A DNA stretch of 64,000 nucleotides from Marinomonas phaeophyticola (GTDB taxonomy: Bacteria; Pseudomonadota; Gammaproteobacteria; Pseudomonadales; Marinomonadaceae), in contig NZ_JAPUBN010000017.1 of NCBI RefSeq assembly GCF_026966905.1, positions 241,358-305,357 of the forward strand, read 5' to 3'. Within the stretch, counting starts at the first letter, position 1. The number at the start of each line of letters is the position of its first letter. The translations under genes were made by a program, and so were the position numbers. The notes below the pieces were generated by a model, which saw only the letters and a list, made by a program, of their open reading frames with translations, searched no databases and had not been told where the DNA came from. This document shows positions 18,267 to 26,618 of the stretch, piece by piece.

Positions 18267-21200
18267 TTATTGTTCGACTGCGACTTTACCAAATGATTCA
18301 AGTTTTAAAAACTTCGACTTAAATAAATGAGGCGGTATTTTCTTTTTTAATAACCCATGAAAATTCTCATTATGCGTTGAAATAATAAGTTGTTTATCAA
18401 ATTTAAATGCAATATTTCTGAATAAATCAATCACACTTAAAACATTAATCGAATCCATAGACTGGACGGGATCATCAATAAAAATACAGTGTGTATCATT
18501 GCCATCGTAATCTTTAGTATTCAAAGCCTTAGCTAAAAATATACTCAAACTAAGAACGTTGATTTGAGCTGAGCTAAAATAAAGTGACGGGGCAATAATT
18601 TCATTATCGTCCTGATCTTTAACTTTTATATGGAGTTCGGGTTTAGAATTTGAAGCCTCATAGCTAAATTCAATTTTTTTGAATTCAGGGTGAGGATCTA
18701 TTGTCTTGTATATTTCGTTGATAACATCTAAATAAAAATAGTCATTTATGTAAGCTGAGATTTTATTGTCAATTAACTTTATATCTGCTTTCAAAGTTGT
18801 TTGTAATTTTTCTAATAAGCTAATTCTTAGAGATAATAGCTCTATTTCATTTTCCAATTTGACCGATTCACTTAACTTTAATGCTTCATCAGCAGAGCTC
18901 TCCAACACTTTCAAAAAATTAAGTTGTTCGTTAATCTTATGAATATCCTGATCAATTAATTGGTTTTGTGCTTTTGCATAAATAAATCGTTGCTCTACAT
19001 CAAAAACGGAACTCTCAACTATTTCAGGAAATATATTAGAATACTTATTAAGTTTTTCAGATTCAGACTTTACTATTTGTTCTGCCTGACTAATTATTTT
19101 TTGCTGCTCTTCGTCTGTTAATTTTTTTAAATCATCCGGCAATTTTTCTTCATTGATTTTTATTTCTTCACCCAATTGCTTAATATTATTTTTTACTGTT
19201 TGAACATTAATTGCATAATTTATTTTCAGTTGGTTAAATTTGTCTCTTAAAATATCAATATTTAAAGATAAATCTATGTTTTCAATGCGGCATATATCAA
19301 CAAATTGTCTATATAACTCAGAGCCTTCAATACCTTTTATCCTTTGATAAATTACGAGATCTTCATCACGTAGCAATTTAAAGGAATCATTTACTTGTTG
19401 AATAGCATCTAATTTTTGCTGTATTTTGCCGGTTGTTGCTGCAATAGTGCGCTCGCTATCTTTAATTGATTTACGCAAATAAGCACTATAATCAGTATGA
19501 TTCATAGACAAGCTATTTTTTAGTAACAACTCATACTCATCATTACAATACCTAATCTCGCTATCTAGCTGATATTTATCATTATTCAATAATTCGATAT
19601 TAGCTTGTAACTTAGCAATTGAATCCAAGCACGGTTGAATCTGTTGATTTTTGTGTTCATCATACTTAGACGAGATGACTTCATTATCTTTATCTAATTC
19701 TTTAATTTTATTCTTTATTTCTGACAGGGATTGAATGAGCGTGCTGGTAATAGAATCAAGCGCTTTATTATTTTTAACCACAGATTTGAGTGATTCAAAA
19801 TTTTCATATGAATGACTACATAAAGGGCAATCATTCGTTTGTGTATGTTCTATTATTTGACTACCCAGTTTAATCAACTCAGCAATAGAACTTGAGTGTT
19901 GTTCAATAGATGCTATTTCTTTTTGTTTAGTCGAGAGGTCTAGTTTTAACTTATCAATTCGAAGAGCATTTTCTTTAAATTCTACATGTAATTGATTTAA
20001 TATTTTTACATCAATACTATCTATTTCTGCAATTGGGGATTTGATATCGAAATCATGTAAATACTTGCGTTGGCTATTATGCTTGTCAAAAGCGAGATTT
20101 TTATTATTTAATTCTTTTACAAGTTCTTCATTTTTAATTTTAAGCTTTTGCAAACGTTTTTCTAGTTCCGTTTTTTGAGCAAAAAGAGATTGACTATTTT
20201 TTTCTTTTTCAAGAAATGAATTGCATTCAAGTTTTGCCTGATGAAGTAATTTCTCGCTTTCCTCAACTTGTACTGTAAGCAATTTTTTTCATTTTCTTTT
20301 AGCTCTATATCTTTTTTAAATTTTTTATTATTCGCTAATAAGTCATTTTTATCCGATAACGTTTTATAAAAGCTATTATCATCATTGCAAATTTCCGATA
20401 ACTGTTCATAACGCTTGCCCAATGTCGATAAATTGAACTCAAGCTTTGTAAAATCATCTTTTTGGACAGTAACCTGCTGTTTTATCCTAAATAAATGAAT
20501 AGATTTTTTAGCATTGTGGATTCTATCAATTGTTGATTTAACAAATTCAACATTGCAAGTAAAATCTAAATATGCGTTTTTAAGTAGGTTTTTCTTTATA
20601 GTGTCTTGGGCTAAAGTGTCTAATAAACTTCTAATTTCCAACTTCAATAGTTTATATTTAGCCTCATCAAAACTATTTTGAATAGCTGTTATATTTAAAT
20701 CTAGCTTGTCACATTCAGAAATTAGTGCGTCCAACTTGGTTAAAATAGCTTCATCTACATTAACTATTAATGATGCAATATTTTTATCCTGCTTTGTTTT
20801 GTTATCCGTTTTAACCGAAGTATTAATATCATCTAATATTTTTTGGATTTGTTTACGTTTATTGTTTAATTCAGAAAGTTCATTTACATGGTTTTCAGCA
20901 AATTTTTCATATCTTGTAGCAGGATCGGTTTCACGCAAAAAAGCGTCTATGGCTTCTTGTGATAACATTAAATCACGAAAGTACTTTTTATTTTCTGGCG
21001 TGTCTGAATCTCTAAATAAATAATCTCTCTGATTACCATTTTTATGCTTTAAGACCTTATTAAAAACTTGATTATCGCTGGTAACAACATCAACCTTTGT
21101 GTCTAATCCACTAGGTGCTTTAGAGTTTCTTAAAATGTTTGGGTGTTTTTTAGACAACTTATCATTTTTCTTTTGAACTTTGTCATCTCTTATATAACGC

Positions 21201-21385
21201 GTGACATTATTAGTAATGCAAAAATCGACAGCATCATAAAAGGATGTTTTACCAAAACCATTGGGGGCATAAATGGAAACTATATTAGCAACATCGTTTT
21301 CATTGCCATGAGAGAAATCAAATATCCCATCTTTTTCTTCAAGATAAGATTTAAACGCTTGGATTTTAACTTGTTTGATTTTCAT
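18267..21385 (-). CDS. lmuB: Rad50/SMC-like ATPase of a Lamassu/ABC-3C system, apparent frameshift
   Basis: Two overlapping frames make one protein of about 1039 residues. The first part (21385-20162) has Walker A (YAPNGFGKTSFYDAV) near residue 40. The second (to 18267) has a CPLC zinc-hook motif mid coiled coil, the ABC signature (FSSAQINVLSL), Walker B (CIFIDDPVQSMD) and an H-loop (IISTHNENFHG). The frames meet at an A7 run on the minus strand (20283-20289). One added A, or a -1 ribosomal slip on A_AAA_AAT, joins them exactly. In Lamassu systems the SMC-like ATPase senses foreign DNA ends and releases the effector. Start 21385 overlaps the preceding gene by 20 bp. Confidence 0.82.
20283..20289 (-). 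other. A7 slippery run joining two frames of the ATPase
   Basis: On the minus strand the zero frame reads GAA AAA AAT TGC. The heptamer A_AAA_AAT fits the X_XXY_YYZ pattern for -1 frameshifting, and a -1 slip enters precisely the downstream frame (TTG CTT ACA GTA). A missing base in the read gives the same picture. See findings. Confidence 0.5.
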
Positions 21386-21944
21386 TTATACGAATCCTTT
21401 CTATTTCTTCGCCGATCCAAGATTTTCGTTGTTTAATTGAATTATCACTAGCATCTAAAGGTATATCTACATTTAAAACTCGATTTGCTACATCCGATAA
21501 GCTAACGTCACCTTTACTATTGGATGTCATGTTTTGAGCCAATCGGATATTACTCGATAAAATTCGTTCATTCAGTAACTTACTAATTCCATCTTCCGTT
21601 AATTGTTCTTTAACATCGTCAATCACAATTTTACGAATGGCAAACTTATCATTTTCAATTTTGTACTTAATTTCTTTACTTACTGGTTTCGGACAAATAA
21701 AAATTAAATAACAGTTCCATTTAGAAAAACTGTCATTTAAATTGCTAATAAATTCAATCGCGATTTCATTAGTAATTCTTTCCCAGTGTTTATCTAATGT
21801 TGCTTCTTCGTTTAACTTTATACAAATACATGAAAGCCTAGATTGGGGTGTAATTGAATATACAAAACTAGATAAATCAAATTGGTTAGAGTATAAAAAC
21901 TTGCTGTTTATTTCTAAATTTTCAGGTACAAATGATGAAATCAT
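21366..21944 (-). CDS. lmuC: Middle component (LmuC-like) of the Lamassu/ABC-3C operon
   Basis: This 192-residue protein has no enzymatic motif that I can see. It is mixed alpha/beta with a polar C-terminal third (DIPLDASDNSIKQRKSW). It sits between the protease and the SMC-like ATPase, overlapping both (4 bp and 20 bp), the position and size of the accessory 'middle' subunit that bridges ATPase and effector in Lamassu and ABC-three-component systems. Assignment rests mainly on gene order. Confidence 0.65.
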   Translation of the reverse strand: MISSFVPENLEINSKFLYSNQFDLSSFVYSITPQSRLSCICIKLNEEATLDKHWERITNEIAIEFISNLNDSFSKWNCYLIFICPKPVSKEIKYKIENDKFAIRKIVIDDVKEQLTEDGISKLLNERILSSNIRLAQNMTSNSKGDVSLSDVANRVLNVDIPLDASDNSIKQRKSWIGEEIERIRINENQTS

Positions 21945-23287
21945 TTTTTCTCCCCACAGCTTAAATACTTTGAATAACTATCAATAAGTTGATTTTTCAT
22001 TTGATCTAGATGTGCAAAAGTTAAATTGTCAAAGTCAGCTTCCTTGTCACTCAAGCTATATCTATTCAATTTAGCCATGTGTAAAATTGATATATTTTTC
22101 GATTTTTTTGAGTGAATATGAGCTATTGAATCTGGATCGTCTAATCCATCGCTTATAAAACGTGGCAATTTTTCATGATCTCGATATTGATTTAACTGAT
22201 CAGGCTCATCGGGTCTTTCTGCCCCATTATGTATAAGTATTAAGTAGCCTTGATTAACTAAATCGCCACAATCGAACAGGACGATGTCCTTTAATTTATT
22301 TTTCCAACTTTCATCAATAAAATATAAAAATTTAAAGTTTTGAGTTAAGTAATTTACAAAGTTTTCATCCCACTGAAATTGCGGATTAAGTAATTCGTGT
22401 ACTTGTAAAAACTCTAAAATAGAAACCCATAACTCTTCGTCTTCAATTGATTTTGGCTCGTTATTTAACTCATTAATTAACTTTTTATTTGTGTTAATTA
22501 AACTATAAGGAGTAAACGAGGCTTGTTCAATTTTATCTTTTGATAAGTGAGTAAATAGTTTTGCTAACTTTTCTTTGGTTTTTGGGTTAAAAAAAGATAG
22601 AGATTGGAAAGCTTCTGATTTTAATTCGCTCAAAGAACCAAGATATGGAGGACAAATGGGTAATAAATTATTTTCATCTAGAATTTTCTGTAAATTTTGA
22701 ATTGGTACAGAGCAAATACGATTTACATAGGTATCGGGATTGTGAACCCGATATTCTATAGCAGCCAAATAAATTTTATTATCTGCGACATCAAACAGCC
22801 CACCTCCAGAAAAACCTTCTAGCCCAGTTATTTCAACGTTCCCATCAGGTCTACATTCAAGTTTATCAGGACTTACGCTACAGACAGTAGCTGCATAATT
22901 TTCAATCCAGTCTTTACGAGGCTTTTCTTCATTCCTATGATTTGCTGAAAATTTAGGGAAACCCCATAATTGTAACCTTTCGTCAAACTGACAAGTATTA
23001 TGTTTTGTTAATATATCCGAGCCTAAATATTCAATTTTCAATAACGCTAGATCAAAATCGCTATGATAGTAGAAATCAATAAGAGTTATTTTAATATCAT
23101 CTGTCGAATAGATCTCAATATCATTCTTTGATTTAAAACCTTTAGAAATATCATTTTTATCAACTTGAATTACATGCTTTGCTGTAACCACATAACTATA
23201 TTCTTGAGTCATCGGCTGCAAAATAACACCGCTGCCATCATCAACTACTACAGTATTTTTTCTTATTATATCTTGCGGGTTAGCCAT
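21941..23287 (-). CDS. lmuA: Trypsin-like protease effector with C-terminal docking region
   Basis: The first 200 residues are a serine protease of the trypsin fold: catalytic His in VVTAKHVIQ (near 38), Asp in SDFDLALLKIE (near 78) and Ser in LEGFSGGGLFD (near 150). There is no signal peptide, so it acts in the cytoplasm. The remaining 240 residues have no motif I know and probably dock onto the middle component. In ABC-three-component and Lamassu systems such proteases are the killing effector. It overlaps the next gene by 4 bp (ATGA). Confidence 0.8.
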   Translation of the reverse strand: MANPQDIIRKNTVVVDDGSGVILQPMTQEYSYVVTAKHVIQVDKNDISKGFKSKNDIEIYSTDDIKITLIDFYYHSDFDLALLKIEYLGSDILTKHNTCQFDERLQLWGFPKFSANHRNEEKPRKDWIENYAATVCSVSPDKLECRPDGNVEITGLEGFSGGGLFDVADNKIYLAAIEYRVHNPDTYVNRICSVPIQNLQKILDENNLLPICPPYLGSLSELKSEAFQSLSFFNPKTKEKLAKLFTHLSKDKIEQASFTPYSLINTNKKLINELNNEPKSIEDEELWVSILEFLQVHELLNPQFQWDENFVNYLTQNFKFLYFIDESWKNKLKDIVLFDCGDLVNQGYLILIHNGAERPDEPDQLNQYRDHEKLPRFISDGLDDPDSIAHIHSKKSKNISILHMAKLNRYSLSDKEADFDNLTFAHLDQMKNQLIDSYSKYLSCGEKK

Positions 23288-23289
23288 AA

Positions 23290-24357
23290 TTAAAAAATTG
23301 CACCTTGATTAGATAACTTAAAGCCTTGAGCTTCTAGGTCTATTTTTTCTTGTGGATTATTGAATATTTTAGGAATAACTAACTCAGGGTAGTTAAAATA
23401 AATAGTTACGTTTGGCTTCGCTTGATAAATTCGCGCTAAAGTTAATTTATTTGGCAAACCATGCTTGGATGAGTTGGTTGACACAACAAAATTATCACAA
23501 TTAATTAAATTTAAAAATTCGCTGCTGGTGTTATATTGACTGCCATGATGCGATAGTTTTACAAAATCAAATTGATTAGTAAAACCTTTTGCAAATAACT
23601 GTTTCAAACTATCAACGACAACATAATCATGCGCATCACCTAATAGCATAATTTTTTGCCCCTGATATTCAAAAATAAAAGCAATTGAACTACCGTTGTT
23701 AATAGATTTATCTTCTTTAAATTCATCGTTTTCTAATAGCTCGGCAAAACCTTTTGAATAATCCGTATTTCCGGCAGAAGTCAAATTAGAACTGGTTTCT
23801 TTCTTCCATTTTACGAGTAATTTTTCTAATTTGTCTTTAGTGGGTGATAATATGGAAAATGTAGCTCCAAACCGTTCTATTTGTTGACCTGCCAATATTA
23901 GCTCTTGATGCCATATTGCTTTATTTTCTAAAATAGATTCAAAAGTAACACCTTGGCCAATACTAGTTAAGCCAGAAACGTCATCTCTGATCTGGGATGC
24001 TTCTACAAAATTAGAGTTATCTGGTTGTTTACCAAAATGTTCAAAAATTAATTTTCCAGAATTAAACCAAACTTCCTGTGTTAGCTCGTTTAGTAACTCA
24101 TTTTGCTTGAATCCAGCTAATATGCCAGCAATGTGATCATCATCAACATGAGTTAAAATCAGTAAGTCAATTTTATGTCCTTTTGATTTAATTTTAACTA
24201 ACTCATTTTTTAATGGCCCTGGGCGATTTGATCTACGGTAAGTATTAGTTGTACCACCATCAACTAATATATTTCTCGAGATACCACTGTCAAATTTGCC
24301 TTGTATTAGGATGCAATCCCCATGTTCAGCTTGCAATATTTTGGTTGTAAAACACAT
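23290..24357 (-). CDS. ComEC-like MBL-fold hydrolase of the Lamassu operon
   Basis: This metallo-beta-lactamase-fold protein (355 residues from the chosen start) has the metal motif LILTHVDDDHIAG (HxDxDH) near residue 68, GDAHD near 230 and KLSHHGSQYNTSSEF near 255, as in the hydrolase domain of ComEC. It should be a two-metal phosphodiesterase or nuclease. I start at ATG 24357, which follows AAGGA by 7 nt, instead of the TTG two codons earlier. The gene ends 2 bp before the protease. A hydrolase-plus-protease pair at the head of an SMC operon is a known Lamassu layout. Confidence 0.82.
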   Translation of the reverse strand: MCFTTKILQAEHGDCILIQGKFDSGISRNILVDGGTTNTYRRSNRPGPLKNELVKIKSKGHKIDLLILTHVDDDHIAGILAGFKQNELLNELTQEVWFNSGKLIFEHFGKQPDNSNFVEASQIRDDVSGLTSIGQGVTFESILENKAIWHQELILAGQQIERFGATFSILSPTKDKLEKLLVKWKKETSSNLTSAGNTDYSKGFAELLENDEFKEDKSINNGSSIAFIFEYQGQKIMLLGDAHDYVVVDSLKQLFAKGFTNQFDFVKLSHHGSQYNTSSEFLNLINCDNFVVSTNSSKHGLPNKLTLARIYQAKPNVTIYFNYPELVIPKIFNNPQEKIDLEAQGFKLSNQGAIF

Positions 24358-24363
24358 GTTCAA

Positions 24364-24786
24364 TTCCTTTTTATAACATTTGATTTATATGCCAATTTTG
24401 TAATCTAATAATATCACTAATAACGGAGACAAATTATAATAACGGTCTATCGTAAGTCGCTAATAAATATGCATTATAAAAGAACTTAACTCAACCTGTT
24501 TTCGATCTTGTTCAATTAGCTTAATCCCTTAATGATAATTTTAAATAACTTACAGAGCTGTCAGTTGCATCAGTTTGGTCTTAATTGACTCAAATAATCT
24601 GGGTACTTTCTAACAATCAGTGGTGTTTGTAGAGAGTAGAAGTTCAGTGTCTATTTTAAGAAAGGTAGGAGACTCTCAAATAAAAAAATTTACTATCATT
24701 GAAGATCTGCTCCTCGCTCATTTGCAGCGCTCGACTAAACTCGTTTTGGGGCAATTTTGAGTTACCGAATGCACGAAGGCAGCACA
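24364..24786. other. Gene-free AT-rich interval
   Basis: This 423-bp stretch upstream of the leftward defence operon must contain its promoter. I see no gene, clear -10/-35 pair or inverted repeat that I can defend. Confidence 0.4.
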
Positions 24787-25509
24787 TCATTTTTGCTTGC
24801 TTGCCTTTGTTATCAGCTGAAACTCCATGCCAGAACGTTTAGTATTACGGGTTCTATAACGCGTTGGATATTTGTCAAAAAAGTCAGATAACTTCTTCAG
24901 CCCGAAGTTTCGAGGGTCAAAGTCTGGCTTTAGTCTCTTTAAGTACTTACCTATTTCACCTAGTTTTGCCCACCCTGATTCATCACGATAGTTCTGCCAA
25001 GCCTGATGCATTAATCGCCATAACTCGCGTTCTGTGTCTTGATTAGAGCTTGGTTGCGACTCCCCAAGGTCAACATCAGCGTTTAAGTTCTCTATCGCTA
25101 CAAAATCATCACAAGCGTTTTTAAACGAAGTCGGAGTCATCGCTTTTCCTACTCCAATGACATGTATCTCCGACTCTCTTAATCTCGTCGCAAGACTTGT
25201 AAAGTCACTATCACTGGATATCAAAGCAAAAGCATCAAACCTTTGGCTATACAAGAGATCCATTGCATCAATAATCATTAAAGAGTCTGTCGAGTTTTTT
25301 CCAGATGTATAGGCAAATTGCTGTTTAGCTTGAATCGCTAACTCATTTAAAGGCTGCTTCCAGTTTTTAAGTTGTTCAGTAGAAAAATCGCCATATGCAC
25401 GTTTAACGATGATCTGCCCAAAACTAGACAGTTCTTCAATAATCAGGTTTAACTTTGAGTGTGGAGTATTTTCTGAATCAATTAATACCGCGATTTTTCT
25501 GTTACTCAT
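24787..25509 (-). CDS. NYN-domain ribonuclease-like protein with C-terminal LOTUS/OST-HTH domain
   Basis: The 240-residue protein starts with an NYN/PIN-fold domain: AVLIDSENTP near residue 8, SLMIIDAMDLLYS near 76, and FALISSDSDFTSLATRLRE near 95, supplying the acidic cluster expected for metal-dependent RNA cleavage. A linker (ADVDLGESQPSSNQDTE) leads to a LOTUS/OST-HTH domain (about 165-235, GKYLKRLKPDFDPRNFG), which binds RNA, including G-quadruplexes, in other organisms. Its function in bacteria is unsettled. It has its own transcription unit next to the defence operon. Confidence 0.82.
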   Translation of the reverse strand: MSNRKIAVLIDSENTPHSKLNLIIEELSSFGQIIVKRAYGDFSTEQLKNWKQPLNELAIQAKQQFAYTSGKNSTDSLMIIDAMDLLYSQRFDAFALISSDSDFTSLATRLRESEIHVIGVGKAMTPTSFKNACDDFVAIENLNADVDLGESQPSSNQDTERELWRLMHQAWQNYRDESGWAKLGEIGKYLKRLKPDFDPRNFGLKKLSDFFDKYPTRYRTRNTKRSGMEFQLITKASKQK

Positions 25510-25698
25510 AATCCGTACGTAACCATCTTTATGTATTTAGTTGCACTATATCGACATTAGCAATCTTTGTTCAAATGGGATTGTTCAGAAATGTTATGAG
25601 TAACAACTCTAAACAAAAAAGGCGCAGAAACGTGTTATGCGGGAGGGTCTACTTTTGGCACGTAAGTAATATTCAGAAATTTCGAATGCTATATTAGC

Positions 25699-26218
25699 TC
25701 ACTTTACTGCAAAAACCGTAACCAACGTTTTAATTGAGTCACCCGTAACCATAACAAAGTACATCTTGCTTCCCACATGTTGCCAGAACTCGGCCTCTCG
25801 TGCATACTTTTTTGCCTTTTGGGTAGCAACTTTTTCTGGCAACTGGGTTTTAGTTAGCTCTGAGCATAGCAACTTTGAGCACAAAGCCTTCCAAGGATGC
25901 TTAGGTGCACCATCTGAAAGCCGTTTCAAGCGCGTGACGAGTCACCACGACAGGCCCAATATTTGGCACATTGATGACTTCATCGATTTCTCTCACGGTA
26001 GCATTATCGACGCTGTATTCTTCGAAGGAACGTGAGAGCCAATCGTCCCGCTTCTCTACCGAGATCTGTGCTTCTTGGTAACGGGTGAGCAAGAACCTTG
26101 TCAGGCTGTAAAGTGAATGCTGAGTTGAGCGTTGTTTATGTAACTTTTTGATGGCTCCTTTACTGACTCGGATTTGAAGCCCATTGCCGCTTCGGTTACT
26201 CCCCACCACCTCTTTCAC
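25699..26218 (-). pseudogene. Unknown protein interrupted by a +1 frameshift
   Basis: Two frames (26218-25901 and 25929-25699) join if one A of an AAA run (25924-25926 on the plus strand) is removed, giving VVVTRHALERLSDGAPKHPW and a protein of about 172 residues. The HALERL segment and the closing LVTVFAV strand recall small toxin-like nucleases such as DUF4258/BrnT, but I cannot name a family. The first codon is GTG and the frame stays open upstream, so the start is uncertain. A 26-bp segment covering the start region is repeated at 26282-26307. Confidence 0.45.
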
Positions 26219-26307
26219 TGACAGTAGGTGATGGATAGCATACAGCTTTATGTTGGCTTATGATGGTAGAGAGAATGCCGATCTTTCACTGACAATAGTT
26301 GATGAAT
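26211..26307. repeat. Two 26-bp imperfect direct repeats
   Basis: 26211-26236 and 26282-26307 share TCTTTCACTGACA and then differ at a few positions (AGTAGGTGATGGAT against ATAGTTGATGAAT). The first copy covers the start of the frameshifted unknown gene. The second would encode nearly the same peptide (HQLLSVKD against HHLLSVKE), suggesting a partial duplication of an N-terminal coding region. Confidence 0.5.
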
Positions 26308-26618
26308 GGGTTCGGCTTTCGTAACTTACTGAGTAGTAAGTATAAATTTTGGTAGGACTAGGCGAATTCGAATCGCCGACCTCTACCATCTCAAGGTAAT
26401 CATCAGCGATGGTTGATGCACTTTTAAACCAGTTCTATCCAATACTTTGGCTCACAAACATCGATAACCACGCCATAACCTTGATCCCACCATAAAGCTT
26501 GCCGATCATCTGGTACTGCAATTTCAAACCAAAATCACTCCTTGTAATTTGTGGGCGTAATTATTTGCTGTAACATACTGCTGTTTCAGACAACAATCAT
26601 GCAATGTCAGCACTGATT
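26219..26618. other. Gene-free stretch with repeat and tRNA-like fragment
   Basis: Apart from the 26-bp repeat and the tRNA-like fragment listed separately, I see no gene in these 400 bp between the frameshifted unknown gene and the giant recombinase gene. Confidence 0.45.
26350..26399 (-). other. 3' half of a tRNA-like sequence, possible attachment remnant
   Basis: Read on the minus strand, an anticodon arm (TACC-TTGAGAT-GGTA, anticodon GAG) is followed by a 5-bp T-stem (GGCGA/TCGCC) with loop TTCGAAT, then TAGTCCT-A-CCA. No matching acceptor strand or D-arm precedes it, so it is not a whole tRNA. Such 3' halves mark att sites of tyrosine-recombinase elements; it lies 220 bp beyond the recombinase gene's stop. 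Confidence 0.5.
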
